Assembly: GCA_009602735.1 (NCBI GenBank)
Contig: WELA01006152.1
Span: 1-47,050, forward strand
From: Mesotaenium endlicherianum
Taxonomy: Eukaryota; Streptophyta; Zygnematophyceae; Zygnematales; Mesotaeniaceae
Direction: 5' to 3'
DNA length: 47,050 nt
The position numbers and the translations under genes are program-made. The notes beneath the pieces are model-generated. The model did no database searches, had not been told where the DNA came from, and saw only the letters and a program-made list of their open reading frames with translations. Shown here one piece after another: positions 26,210 to 34,562 of the stretch (position 1 is the first letter of the stretch; every line of letters begins with the position of its first letter).

Positions 26210-29200
26210 ATGCGTAAGCTATTTACTGTATTATTTATTTTTTTCTTATCCCTTTCTTCCAGGGCACAACGCAGCTATGCGCCACATTCGGTACTGGCCA
26301 CCGGCAGTTGGGTAAGGATAGGGGTGAAGCAGGAGGGTGTGTACAAAGTAGATGTGGCGATGCTGAACGCGCTGGGGGTAAATACGGCCAGCCTGGCATC
26401 GGCTTCCATAAGGTTGTATGGTAATGGGGGAGGGATGCTGGATGAATCGGTGAATGCGCAGAACGATGACGACCTGACCGAAAACGCCATTGCTATGTTC
26501 GATGGCGGCGATGGGGTCTTCAACAACAACGACTATTTTCTTTTTTACGCGCCGGGTACAACGCGATGGGAGAAAGACAGCCTGCAGCAATTATTCCATC
26601 ACCATAAAAACCTATATGGCGATACTGCGTATTATTACCTGACCGTGGGCGGAACGGGTAAACGGATGCAAACGGCTGCTACCGTTGCTGCACCTACCGT
26701 ACAGGTGAATAGCTACAATGAACATTATTTCTATGAGAACGACCTGGTGAACCTGCTCAGCAGCGGCAAAGAGTGGTATGGCGAGGAGTTCGGCAGCAAC
26801 CCGGGTGTGCCTCTTTCGCGCAGTTTCCCGGTGGACTTCTCCGGTATGGTTGCGGGAACGCCTGTTACGCTGATCAGCCGTTTTGCGGGCAGAACGGTGA
26901 ATGGCAGCAGCAGTTTTCAATTGAGTGTAAACGGTCAACCCGCGCAAAGCGCTACCATCGCCCCGGTATCGGGTTATTTCCTCGATCATTATGCTACGGC
27001 TGTTACGCAGCAAAATACTTTTACGGCCAATTCGGGGAGCCTTACTATCGGGTGCAGCTTTCAGCCCTTCAACAGCAACGCGCAAGGCTGGCTCGACTGG
27101 TTTGAATTGCACGGAAGAAAATCATTGGTGGTTGGCGGCAATACCCCCTTGTTCTTCCGCGATTGGTCGTCCGTAGGCAGCCAGTCGGTAGCGGCTTTTA
27201 CTATTATCAATAATGGCTCCAGCTCATTGACGGTTTGGGATATCACCAATGCGCGCAACCCCGTTCAAATGAATACCAGCGCCGTTGGTTCGCAGGTGGC
27301 TTTCAATAACGATGCATCGCGACTGCGTGAATACGTGGCTTTTGGCAGCACAGGCTGGCTCACGCCCATCCCTATGGGTAAGCTGGCCAACCAGGACCTG
27401 CATCAATCATCTGCGGCCGATTATATCATCATCACCCATCCTGCTTTTTTACAGCAGGCCCAGCGGCTGGCGCAGTTTCATCAGCAACGCGAAGGTCTGC
27501 GTACGGTAGTAGTACAGACAGATCAGTTATTCCATGAGTTCAGCGGCGGCATGGCCGACCCTACCGCCATCCGCGATTTTGTAAAAATGTATCAAAACCC
27601 CCGCTATCTTTTGCTGATGGGCGCTGGCTCTTTCGATTACCGCAACCGCATCTCCCATAATATCAACCTGGTGCCTTGTTACGAGAGCGCCAACTCGCTC
27701 GACCCTTTGCTTACCTATACTTCGGATGATTTTTTTGGATTGCTGACCGATAGCATTTCATTGAATGTAGCCGTAGGCAGGATCCCTGCGCGCACGGTTG
27801 ATGAAGCCACAACGATGGTGGATAAGATCATCCGTTATCACGCCAAAGAAAGTCTCGGTAACTGGCGCACGCAAACAACTTATGTGGCCGACGATAAAGA
27901 CAATGACCTGCACCTCAACGACGCCGAAACCTTAACAGCCGATGCGGCTGCGGCCAATACTTTGTTTAACCAGCAGAAGATCTATCTCGATGCTTATCCG
28001 TTGGTGAGCAGCAGCGGTGGCGCGCGTTATCCCGCTGTGAACGATGCCATCGTGAACCGTATGGGCAATGGTACTTTGCTGTTCAATTACAGTGGCCATG
28101 GCAGTTTCGAGCGACTGTCAGAAGCGGCGGTGCTGGGCATGGATGAAGTGAACCGTTTCAATAACGCCAACAAGCTGCCGCTGTTCATTACCGCGAGCTG
28201 CGATTTTGCGCCGCACGATGATCCGCAGAAAAATTCATTGGGCGCTGCGGTGTTAACGGGTAGCGCTAACGGCGCCATTGCGTTGTTAACTACCACGCGG
28301 CTGGTCTTTGCCTACAGCAACCGGCTCATCAACGATAATTATTTGAAAACAGCGTTGCAGCCTGCCATGAATGGCAACCGGCTCAGCCTGGGCGAATCGG
28401 TGCGCCGGGCCAAGAACCTTACCGTGCAAGGCTTTGGCGATGTGGTGAATACCCGCAAGTTCGCTTTGCTGGGCGATCCGGCCATGTACCTGGCCATCCC
28501 CACATTGCAACTGAAACTAACAACGCTCAATGGCAAGCCGCTCACCGGTAACGATACCCTGAAAACACTGCATACCTACCAGTTCGGTGGTGTGGTTACC
28601 GATGCCAATGGTGCGCCGGTGAATGATTTTAACGGAACAGTCTATCCCACTGTGTACGATAAACCGCAGACCGTGAAAACACTGGGTAACGATCCGGCCA
28701 GTCCGGTTACCCCTTTTCAGCAACAAACGCAGGTGCTGTACAAGGGCAGCGCTACGGTTACGAACGGACAATTCCAGTTTTCTTTTGTGATGCCGAAAGA
28801 TATCAGCTTCAGTCAGCAAGGCAATGGTCGCATCAGTTTGTATGCGGAGGATGGGGTGAGGGATGGCGCGGGGATTGATGAGATCCCTCACTTCGTTCGG
28901 GATGACGCGCAATTGGGGAATGTTGCGGGGCCAACGATCCGGTTGTATCTCAACGATACTTTGTTTCTCAACGGCGGATTGACCAATGAAAATCCTTTGC
29001 TCATTGCGCGATTGTTCGATACATCGGGCATCAACACATCGGGTAATGGCATCGGGCATGATATCATTGCGGTGATCGACGGCAATGAAAATAATATCCT
29101 GGTGTTGAACGATTTTTATACGGCCGATAAAGACAATTACCAACGCGGGTCTTTGCAGTACCAGTTATCAGGTCTTACGCCGGGCCGCCATACGATCCGC

Positions 29201-29575
29201 TTGCGGGCCTGGAATGTGGCCAACCAATCGGCTACTGCCAGCCTGGACTTTATGGTGGTTAAGCGGGAGAAACTTAGTATCACCCATTTAATGAATTATC
29301 CCAACCCGTTTTCGGGACATACCAATTTTTCTTTCGAACACAACCAACCCGGGGCAGCATTTTCAGTGATGGTTGGTATCTACACGTCTAACGGAAAGCT
29401 GGTACGCCAGTTGCAATCGATTGTGCAATCGGCGGGATCACGTAATGCGCAAATAAGTTGGGATGGTGCCGATGCGAGTGGCAGGAAATTAGAAAAAGGT
29501 ATTTATATTTACCGGGTTATCATTGCCTTAGGTGGTGAGCGCTATGCAGGTGCGGGGCAGATGATCTTATTTTAA
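26210..29575 (+). CDS. porU: type IX secretion system sortase PorU (C25 peptidase family)
   Basis: The 1121-residue product has a signal peptide (to SSRAQ, about residue 20), an N-terminal beta-rich region and a gingipain-like C25 peptidase domain from about residue 400 to 770 (DYIIITHPAFLQQAQRLAQF, LLLMGAGSFDYRN). The likely catalytic pair is His630 in YSGHG and Cys664 in TASCDF. The C-terminus has a T9SS-type sorting domain (NYPNPFSGHTNFSF, then WDGADASGRKLEKGIYIYRV). PorU removes sorting domains from secreted cargo and attaches the cargo to the surface. Residues about 883-900 are encoded by a sequence of the dispersed-repeat type (EIPHFVRDDA). porV follows after 42 nt. Confidence 0.93.
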   Translation: MRKLFTVLFIFFLSLSSRAQRSYAPHSVLATGSWVRIGVKQEGVYKVDVAMLNALGVNTASLASASIRLYGNGGGMLDESVNAQNDDDLTENAIAMFDGGDGVFNNNDYFLFYAPGTTRWEKDSLQQLFHHHKNLYGDTAYYYLTVGGTGKRMQTAATVAAPTVQVNSYNEHYFYENDLVNLLSSGKEWYGEEFGSNPGVPLSRSFPVDFSGMVAGTPVTLISRFAGRTVNGSSSFQLSVNGQPAQSATIAPVSGYFLDHYATAVTQQNTFTANSGSLTIGCSFQPFNSNAQGWLDWFELHGRKSLVVGGNTPLFFRDWSSVGSQSVAAFTIINNGSSSLTVWDITNARNPVQMNTSAVGSQVAFNNDASRLREYVAFGSTGWLTPIPMGKLANQDLHQSSAADYIIITHPAFLQQAQRLAQFHQQREGLRTVVVQTDQLFHEFSGGMADPTAIRDFVKMYQNPRYLLLMGAGSFDYRNRISHNINLVPCYESANSLDPLLTYTSDDFFGLLTDSISLNVAVGRIPARTVDEATTMVDKIIRYHAKESLGNWRTQTTYVADDKDNDLHLNDAETLTADAAAANTLFNQQKIYLDAYPLVSSSGGARYPAVNDAIVNRMGNGTLLFNYSGHGSFERLSEAAVLGMDEVNRFNNANKLPLFITASCDFAPHDDPQKNSLGAAVLTGSANGAIALLTTTRLVFAYSNRLINDNYLKTALQPAMNGNRLSLGESVRRAKNLTVQGFGDVVNTRKFALLGDPAMYLAIPTLQLKLTTLNGKPLTGNDTLKTLHTYQFGGVVTDANGAPVNDFNGTVYPTVYDKPQTVKTLGNDPASPVTPFQQQTQVLYKGSATVTNGQFQFSFVMPKDISFSQQGNGRISLYAEDGVRDGAGIDEIPHFVRDDAQLGNVAGPTIRLYLNDTLFLNGGLTNENPLLIARLFDTSGINTSGNGIGHDIIAVIDGNENNILVLNDFYTADKDNYQRGSLQYQLSGLTPGRHTIRLRAWNVANQSATASLDFMVVKREKLSITHLMNYPNPFSGHTNFSFEHNQPGAAFSVMVGIYTSNGKLVRQLQSIVQSAGSRNAQISWDGADASGRKLEKGIYIYRVIIALGGERYAGAGQMILF
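28856..28908. repeat. repeat-derived insertion inside porU
   Basis: GAGATCCCTCACTTCGTTCG at 28880-28899 continues into GGATGACGC, the same kind of GGATGAC-ended sequence as the intergenic repeats here. Nine-nt arms GTGAGGGAT (28856-28864) and ATCCCTCAC (28883-28891) make a small hairpin. The frame stays open through it. Confidence 0.65.
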
Positions 29576-29617
29576 ATGGTCTGCTTGATGAGATGAAATC
29601 TACTTAAAAATCCCTAC

Positions 29618-30760
29618 ATGAAGTATTTCCCCAAATTTGGGCTATCTGCTTTATTGGCATTGTTCACGATTTCAGGTATGGCTCAAACGGCAGAGTCCGT
29701 TAACATTGTTTCTACCGCCGTTCCCTTTCTCCGTATTTCTCCCGATGCACGTGCCGGTGGCATGGGTGATGCAGGTATTGCATCAACGCCCGATGCCAAT
29801 GCGCCTTTCTGGAACCTGGCCAAAGTGCTGGCAGCGCCCAAACGGTCAGCGATCGCATTTAACTATACTCCCTGGCTCAAAGACCTGGGGTTGAACGATG
29901 TGTACCTGGCCAATATGGCTGCTTATCATAAACTGGATGATGAGCAGGCCATTTCTACTTCTATGCGCTTTTTCAGCCTGGGTAATATACAGCTCACCGA
30001 TTATTCCGGTAACCCGTTGTTCAATACCAAGCCAACAGAATTTTCCATCGATGCCGGTTATTCGCGTAAAATCAGCAGCAAGCTGAACATCGGTGTAGCG
30101 TTGCGTTATATCAACTCGCGACTGGTAGTGGGCGATTACAACGGTGTTTCGTACAAGGCGGGTAATGCCCTGGCGGGAGATGTTTCTTTGTTTTATAACG
30201 GGCTGAACAGTTCGGGGGAAGGATGGAACTGGGGTGTTACGCTCTCTAACCTGGGCAGTAAAATTTCTTATACCAATGATGCGCGTAACAAAGATTATAT
30301 CCCTGCCAATTTAGGAATTGGCGGAGCCTATACCAAGGTTTTTGATGAAAGCAATAAGCTCAACATAGCGCTTGATATCAACAAGCTGCTGGTGCCGGCT
30401 GCTCCACAGGCTACGGGCAACCCTTCTGCAGATTCGGCGAGACTGGCCGATTTCCGCAGTTCGGGTGTGGTGTCGAGCTGGCTGAAATCCTTCCATGATG
30501 GTACCAATCAACTCAGTTCGCTGCAATTTTCTTTGGGCGCTGAATACAGTTATAACGACCAGTTCTTCCTGCGGGCAGGTTATTTCTATGAAGATAAATC
30601 GCGCGGCAACCGCAAATACATTACGCTGGGCGCCGGCTTCCACTACGATTTTGTGCAGATCAATTTCTCTTATCTTGCGCCGCAGGGTAGCGGCATTACG
30701 CGCAACCCGCTTTCGAACACGTTGAGATTGGGGTTGGTGTTTAACATTGGCAAAGAATAA
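29618..30760 (+). CDS. porV: type IX secretion system outer-membrane protein PorV
   Basis: The 380-residue product has a signal peptide (to about residue 23) and the PorV/LptO start of the mature protein (VSTAVPFLRISPDARAGGMG), then a FadL-like 14-strand barrel with the FFSLGNIQLTD and LGIGGAYTKVFD segments and a C-terminal LRLGLVFNIGKE strand. PorV shuttles cargo from the translocon to the attachment complex with PorU. Adjacent position after porU is the usual order. No terminator is visible; a stem-loop repeat begins 14 nt after the stop and may serve as the 3' end. Confidence 0.93.
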   Translation: MKYFPKFGLSALLALFTISGMAQTAESVNIVSTAVPFLRISPDARAGGMGDAGIASTPDANAPFWNLAKVLAAPKRSAIAFNYTPWLKDLGLNDVYLANMAAYHKLDDEQAISTSMRFFSLGNIQLTDYSGNPLFNTKPTEFSIDAGYSRKISSKLNIGVALRYINSRLVVGDYNGVSYKAGNALAGDVSLFYNGLNSSGEGWNWGVTLSNLGSKISYTNDARNKDYIPANLGIGGAYTKVFDESNKLNIALDINKLLVPAAPQATGNPSADSARLADFRSSGVVSSWLKSFHDGTNQLSSLQFSLGAEYSYNDQFFLRAGYFYEDKSRGNRKYITLGAGFHYDFVQINFSYLAPQGSGITRNPLSNTLRLGLVFNIGKE

Positions 30761-30774
30761 AAATATTTCCGTCG

Positions 30775-30936
30775 TCCTGAGGTCGTCATCCTGAGGTCGT
30801 CACCCTGAGCGAGCGAAGCGAGTCGAAGGACCTGCCCCACATTCAGGCAGATCCCTCGGCTACCCCTTCGACTCGCTTCGCTCGCTCAGGGTGACGTTGC
30901 TCGGGATGACGATCGAAGGTGCTCAGGATGACGAAC
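30775..30936. repeat. dispersed stem-loop repeat, copy C
   Basis: Arms 30799-30829 and 30865-30895 are perfect 31-nt reverse complements around a 35-nt loop. The loop, reverse-complemented, matches the loop of copy A almost base for base (GTAGCCGAGGGATCTGCC against GCAGCCGAGGGATCTGCC), so the element sits here in the opposite orientation. Flanking fragments carry GTCATCCTGAG and CTCAGGATGACG. Confidence 0.88.
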
Positions 30937-30948
30937 AAAAAAAGAGAT

Positions 30949-31428
30949 ATGAATATCAGAATAGGTTACGGTATCGATTTCCATCAATTAGTAGAAGGGC
31001 GTGATTTATTCATCGGCGGGGTAAAAATCCCGCATGATAAAGGTGCGTTGGGGCATAGCGATGCAGATGTGTTATTGCATGCGATCTGCGATGCGTTGTT
31101 GGGGGCTTTGAGTTTAGGGGATATTGGCGTACATTTTCCTGATACTGCTGCTGAGTTCAAAAATATCGACAGTAAAATATTACTGGCTAAAACTTATGCG
31201 CTTATTTGCGCTGAGGGTTATAAAGTAGTGAATATCGATGCTTCGCTTTGTCTCGAGGCGCCAAAGATCAAACCTTATGTGCCGCAAATGCAGGAAGTGA
31301 TTGCTTCTATTTTAGCCATCACTGTTAAGGATGTTTCTGTTAAAGCTACTACAACAGAGAAGATGGGGTTTGTGGGCCGGAAAGAGGGTCTTGTGGCGCA
31401 TGCGGTGTGTTTATTATCGTCATCCTGA
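30949..31428 (+). CDS. ispF: 2-C-methyl-D-erythritol 2,4-cyclodiphosphate synthase
   Basis: With ATG at 30949 the product has 159 residues, the usual IspF size. It has the metal ligands Asp10 and His12 (GIDFH) and His44 in [19 protein letters not shown], and the C-terminal [18 protein letters not shown]. It acts in the non-mevalonate isoprenoid pathway in the cytoplasm. A GTG frame opens earlier at 30919, but it lies in the repeat and would add an untypical N-terminus. The last residues (SSS) and the TGA stop at 31426-31428 come from repeat copy D, so the C-terminus was set by repeat insertion. Confidence 0.94.
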   Translation: MNIRIGYGIDFHQLVEGRDLFIGGVKIPHDKGALGHSDADVLLHAICDALLGALSLGDIGVHFPDTAAEFKNIDSKILLAKTYALICAEGYKVVNIDASLCLEAPKIKPYVPQMQEVIASILAITVKDVSVKATTTEKMGFVGRKEGLVAHAVCLLSSS

Positions 31429-31491
31429 GCGAGCGAAGCGAGTCGAAGGATGACGATCAAATAGTGCTCAGGATGACGTTCTTCGCTCACC
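31418..31491. repeat. dispersed stem-loop repeat, copy D (short form)
   Basis: CGTCATCCTGAGCGAGCGAA and GCGAGTCGAAGGATGACG are joined without the long loop, followed by CTCAGGATGACGTTCTTCGC. It lies between the convergent ispF and GIY-YIG genes and contains the stop codons of both. Confidence 0.8.
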
Positions 31492-31789
31492 AATACTTAA
31501 CTTCTTTCTCCCACAAGTCTTCCCAGCCCGGATTCATTGATGCTATCAACCATTCTTTCTTTGAACGTTTCCATTTTTTTAACTGTTTTTCGCGTGCGAT
31601 GGCTTCTTCAATGTCTATGAACCATTCATAGTAGATCAGGTAGGTGAGATTGTATTTGCTACAGAAACTGTTTTTGTTTTCTTGATTTCTGTGCTCCTGG
31701 ATACGACGAATTAAATCGGCTGTTATGCCGATGTAAAGTGTTGTTTTATTTTTATTAGTAAGGATGTAAACACTGCCGCCACGTTGCAT
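31487..31789 (-). CDS. GIY-YIG nuclease superfamily protein
   Basis: The 100-residue product has the short stand-alone GIY-YIG domain: VYILTNKNKTTLYIGITADL with the YIG-type motif, then RRIQEHRNQ and a C-terminal YYEWFIDIEEAIAREKQLKKW. Related proteins are DNA structure-specific or homing-type nucleases, but the cellular role of these small ones is not known. It converges with ispF, and its TGA stop (31487-31489) falls in the edge of repeat copy D. Confidence 0.88.
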   Translation of the reverse strand: MQRGGSVYILTNKNKTTLYIGITADLIRRIQEHRNQENKNSFCSKYNLTYLIYYEWFIDIEEAIAREKQLKKWKRSKKEWLIASMNPGWEDLWEKEVKYW

Positions 31790-31892
31790 TTTTTCTTTTG
31801 AAGGTAGGAGAATGAGGAAAGAGTTTGATTGGGTATTTATACGTCATTTCCATCCACATCATCTTCCTATTTTGCAATCTGCTGCAAATAAA

Positions 31893-31936
31893 AAAAGTTC
31901 ACAAAATGAGAACTTTTAGAAAAAAACTTATCTTTG
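31893..31936 (+). promoter_or_regulatory. higBA promoter and operator
   Basis: AAAAGTTC (31893-31900) and GAACTTTT (31910-31917) form a perfect inverted repeat with a 9-nt centre, suited to an HTH dimer such as HigA. TATCTTTG at 31929-31936 matches the -7 consensus TAnnTTTG exactly and ends 2 nt before the toxin ATG. The control region seems intact although the toxin gene is broken. Confidence 0.6.
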
Positions 31937-31938
31937 CT

Positions 31939-32271
31939 ATGAGGATTCATCTGATAAGAAGAGAAACAATAGAAGCGTTTACACAATAAAATGCTCAAAG
32001 CAGCGCTGCGTTTGATGCATGGTGCAATAAACTAAAATGTGCCGATTGGGAAATACCGGCAGATATGCAAGCTACTTTTCCAAGTGCGGATTTGCTTGGA
32101 AATGGTTCAAGTAGGATTGTATTTGATATTGCCGGCAACAAGTACAGGATGATTGGAAAATATGCTTTTGGAGATAAACAGGTGCATTTGTTTATTTGTT
32201 GGATAGGTACGCATGCTGAATATGATAAACTTTGTAATGCAGGTGAACAATACAATGTAAGTGACTATTAA
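31939..32271 (+). pseudogene. HigB-type toxin gene interrupted by an in-frame stop
   Basis: The frame from ATG 31939 encodes 16 residues typical of a HigB N-terminus (MRIHLIRRETIEAFTQ) and then meets TAA at 31987-31989. The same frame continues after the stop with the rest of the family pattern (CADWEIPADMQ, DIAGNKYRMIG, CWIGTHAEYDKLC) to a second stop at 32269-32271. HigB toxins are ribosome-dependent mRNA interferases. An internal ATG at 32065 would start only the last two thirds and is unlikely to give a working toxin. This looks like a single nonsense change rather than a frameshift. The intact antitoxin gene follows after 11 nt. Confidence 0.85.
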
Positions 32272-32282
32272 AACATAACAAC

Positions 32283-32729
32283 ATGGAAGCGCTTAAATAT
32301 AAAGTGATTACCAGTAAAAATCAGTACAAAGAATACTGTAACGTATTAGAGCAACTCGTCTTTTCAGGTTTGAAAGACCGGAATACGAAAGATGAAATAG
32401 CATTGCTGACCTTGCTGATTGAAAAATGGGATGCTACGCATTATCCCCTGACTGAAATAGATCCGGTTCAATTGCTTCATGCGCTTATGAAGGACCATCA
32501 ATTGAAGGCCAAAGACCTGGCTGATATCCTGGAAGTCAGTAAAGGTTATATCTCTGACATTCTTCATTATAAAAAAGGATTTTCTAAGGAAGTTATCAGG
32601 AAGCTGGCTGACCATTTTAAAGTTTCCCAGGAAGCTTTTAATCGTCCATATAAGCTGATTGTTCCAGAGAATGTTCATTTCCGAAATGCAAGTGTGATGA
32701 ATACCAGGAAAAAAATGATTGTTGCTTAA
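32283..32729 (+). CDS. higA: HigA-type antitoxin, XRE family
   Basis: The 148-residue product has an N-terminal helical part (EYCNVLEQLVFSG, IALLTLLIEKWDATHYP) and a C-terminal XRE helix-turn-helix (HQLKAKDLADILEVSKGYIS, FSKEVIRKLADHFKVSQEAF). It is the partner of the broken HigB gene 11 nt upstream and would bind the operator at 31893-31917. Its frame is intact, so it may persist as a stand-alone repressor. The next gene begins only 26 nt downstream, so read-through could influence nucleotide-sugar metabolism. Confidence 0.87.
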   Translation: MEALKYKVITSKNQYKEYCNVLEQLVFSGLKDRNTKDEIALLTLLIEKWDATHYPLTEIDPVQLLHALMKDHQLKAKDLADILEVSKGYISDILHYKKGFSKEVIRKLADHFKVSQEAFNRPYKLIVPENVHFRNASVMNTRKKMIVA

Positions 32730-32755
32730 TTTCGGCGCCTAATAAAATTCCCTTT

Positions 32756-34021
32756 ATGTCCGTTCCCGAATCGATGATTTCCCGTTACCAGATTGCTGTT
32801 GTAGGATTGGGTTATGTAGGATTGCCGCTTGCGGTAGCTTTTGGTAGGCATTACCGGGTAATGGGGTTCGATATCCGGGAGGATCGGGTAAAGGAATTGG
32901 GTCAGGGAGTCGATAAAACGAGGGAGCTCACGGCAGAAGATATACAGGCAGCCTCGCATATCCGTTTTTCCAGCCAACTGCAGGCAATTGCAGATTGCAA
33001 TGTGTTCATCATTACTGTGCCTACGCCGCTCGATGCGCATAAACGCCCCGATCTCAGTTACCTGCTGAAAGCCTCTGAAATGGTGGGCAGCATGCTGAAG
33101 AAAGGCGATATCGTAATTTATGAATCTACTGTATATCCGGGCTGCACCGAGGAAGACTGTGTGCCGGTGCTGGAGCGCACCAGCGGACTTCAATACAATA
33201 CAGATTTCTTTTGTGGTTATTCCCCCGAGCGCATCAACCCCGGCGACCGGGTACACACCGTTACTACGATTAAAAAAGTTACGTCGGGCTCCACGCCGGC
33301 TGTTGCCGCCGAGATAGATGCTTTGTATGCGAGCATTATTACTGCGGGCACACACTTGGCGCCCAGCATCAAAGTAGCCGAAGCTGCCAAAGCAATAGAA
33401 AATGCGCAGCGTGATGTGAATATTTCTTTCATGAATGAGCTGGCTTTTATTTTCGACCGTATGGACATTGATACTTATGATGTGCTGGCAGCGGCAAAGA
33501 CCAAGTGGAATTTTTTGCCTTTCCGTCCGGGCCTGGTGGGCGGTCATTGCATTGGCGTAGACCCGCATTACCTGGCGCATAAGGCGCAGGTGTTGGGTTA
33601 TCAGTCGAAAGTGATCTTGTCGGGCCGGGAGGTGAATGACCAGATGGGCGTGTTTGTGGCAGAAAAACTGATTGCTTTACTCGCAGCCAAAAAACAAGGC
33701 CGTTTGCAAGGCTGCCGGGTGTTGATATTGGGTATCACTTTCAAGGAAAATTGTTCCGATACGCGTAATACCAAAGTGGTAGATATTTATCAAACGCTTG
33801 TAACGGCCGGTCTTTCTGTAGCGGTGTATGACCCCTGGGTTGGTCAAATGGAAGGAATCAACATGTTGGATGTACTAACTTACGATTACGATGCTGTAAT
33901 ACTCGCAGTGGCTCATCAACAGTTCAGAGAGATAGATTTTTCACGCTTCAAGCAGCAAGGCACGCTGATCTTCGACGCACAAGGGTTTATTGAAAGAGAC
34001 CTGGTAGACGGGAGATTATAA
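32756..34021 (+). CDS. nucleotide-sugar dehydrogenase (UDP-GalNAc/GlcNAc dehydrogenase type)
   Basis: The 421-residue product belongs to the UDP-glucose/GDP-mannose dehydrogenase family: the Rossmann motif VVGLGYVGLPLA (near residues 15-26), STVYPGCTEEDC, GYSPERINPGD, and the active-site Cys265 in GGHCIGVDPHYLAHKAQ. GFDIRE followed by GQGVDKTRELT is typical of the WbpO/TviB subgroup, which makes UDP-N-acetylgalactosaminuronate or UDP-ManNAcA for surface polysaccharides. It is a different subfamily from the Ugd at 39454. It is separated from the polysaccharide cluster by the toxin-antitoxin island. Confidence 0.88.
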   Translation: MSVPESMISRYQIAVVGLGYVGLPLAVAFGRHYRVMGFDIREDRVKELGQGVDKTRELTAEDIQAASHIRFSSQLQAIADCNVFIITVPTPLDAHKRPDLSYLLKASEMVGSMLKKGDIVIYESTVYPGCTEEDCVPVLERTSGLQYNTDFFCGYSPERINPGDRVHTVTTIKKVTSGSTPAVAAEIDALYASIITAGTHLAPSIKVAEAAKAIENAQRDVNISFMNELAFIFDRMDIDTYDVLAAAKTKWNFLPFRPGLVGGHCIGVDPHYLAHKAQVLGYQSKVILSGREVNDQMGVFVAEKLIALLAAKKQGRLQGCRVLILGITFKENCSDTRNTKVVDIYQTLVTAGLSVAVYDPWVGQMEGINMLDVLTYDYDAVILAVAHQQFREIDFSRFKQQGTLIFDAQGFIERDLVDGRL

Positions 34022-34033
34022 ATTAGTAAAGGG

Positions 34034-34065
34034 CTTGCCCATCGTAGCTTCAGCGAAGGTGGGTG
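34034..34065. repeat. 32-bp hairpin repeat, left copy flanking the MNT cassette
   Basis: This 32-bp segment (core GTAGCTTCAGCGAAGGTGGG) occurs again in reverse orientation at 34563-34594 with one mismatch. Each copy can itself form a small hairpin with CCCAYC and GGTGGG arms. It lies 9 nt beyond the stop of the small ORF at 34075. Confidence 0.8.
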
Positions 34066-34074
34066 GATGGTAGG

Positions 34075-34215
34075 TTATAAGCTATGCTTTTTGATCAGGT
34101 AGCTTAATTTTATTTTTCTCCAATCCAATTTTGCAGGGATTTTATCCTTGAGCATGCCACTGATTGATTTTATAGCTGACATCTTTCCTTTGTTGTTTTG
34201 AGATGCGGAGCTCAT
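34075..34215 (-). CDS. small basic protein coupled to the MNT gene (46 aa)
   Basis: ATG at 34215 overlaps the stop of the nucleotidyltransferase gene (ATGA), a sign of translational coupling. The 46-residue product is Lys- and Ser-rich (MSSASQNNKGKMSAIKSISG, ending KLSYLIKKHSL) with no HEPN motif and no family that I recognise. It stands where a HEPN toxin or substrate-binding partner would normally be encoded, so it could be a novel partner or the remnant of one. Confidence 0.4.
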   Translation of the reverse strand: MSSASQNNKGKMSAIKSISGMLKDKIPAKLDWRKIKLSYLIKKHSL

Positions 34216-34529
34216 ATTTCCCGGGCATCTTTATAGGCATAATAGACAATATGTCCAATGAGGTTCTTTTTTTCCTGAACCTCACGATTGCTTTGCAGGA
34301 TTACATCAAAAGGGGCATTGAGGGTTTGAATCAATGCTTTTCTGATCTTACTCTCCCAATTCATTTTTATGCGTGGGGCGAGTGTGCCGTTGGTGACAAT
34401 CAGGAGATCATAATCGCTTTGGTCATTGAACGTATTTCTGGCTCTGGAGCCAAACAATAAAATTCGCGCATCCGGCAAAAAGGAATGGACGGTCGATTTG
34501 ATGATATCGTAGGTTTGTCGCGTTGACAT
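34212..34529 (-). CDS. MNT-type nucleotidyltransferase
   Basis: With ATG at 34529 the product has 105 residues. It carries the minimal nucleotidyltransferase motif LLFGSRARNTFNDQSDYDLL, with GSRAR followed by the DYD metal-binding aspartates. Related proteins AMPylate HEPN toxins. No HEPN gene is adjacent; instead a 46-codon ORF overlaps its stop. An upstream in-frame start at 34565 would add 12 residues and run into the flanking repeat, so the later start is preferred. A near-match to the -7 element (minus strand AATATTTG) lies just before it. Confidence 0.82.
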   Translation of the reverse strand: MSTRQTYDIIKSTVHSFLPDARILLFGSRARNTFNDQSDYDLLIVTNGTLAPRIKMNWESKIRKALIQTLNAPFDVILQSNREVQEKKNLIGHIVYYAYKDAREI

Positions 34530-34562
34530 ATACAAATATTCTGTTTTCAAAAGCAAAAAGCT

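Noticed and set aside
30919..30948. earlier GTG start for ispF
   Set aside because: It lies in the dispersed repeat and would add ten residues before the conserved [10 protein letters not shown] start.
31939..32271. programmed frameshift or recoding in higB
   Set aside because: The same frame is used on both sides of the stop, so no frameshift is needed, and there is no sign of a read-through signal.
32726..33580. 284-codon minus-strand frame opposite the nucleotide-sugar dehydrogenase
   Set aside because: The plus-strand gene has all family motifs; the opposite frame has none and extends into unrelated sequence.
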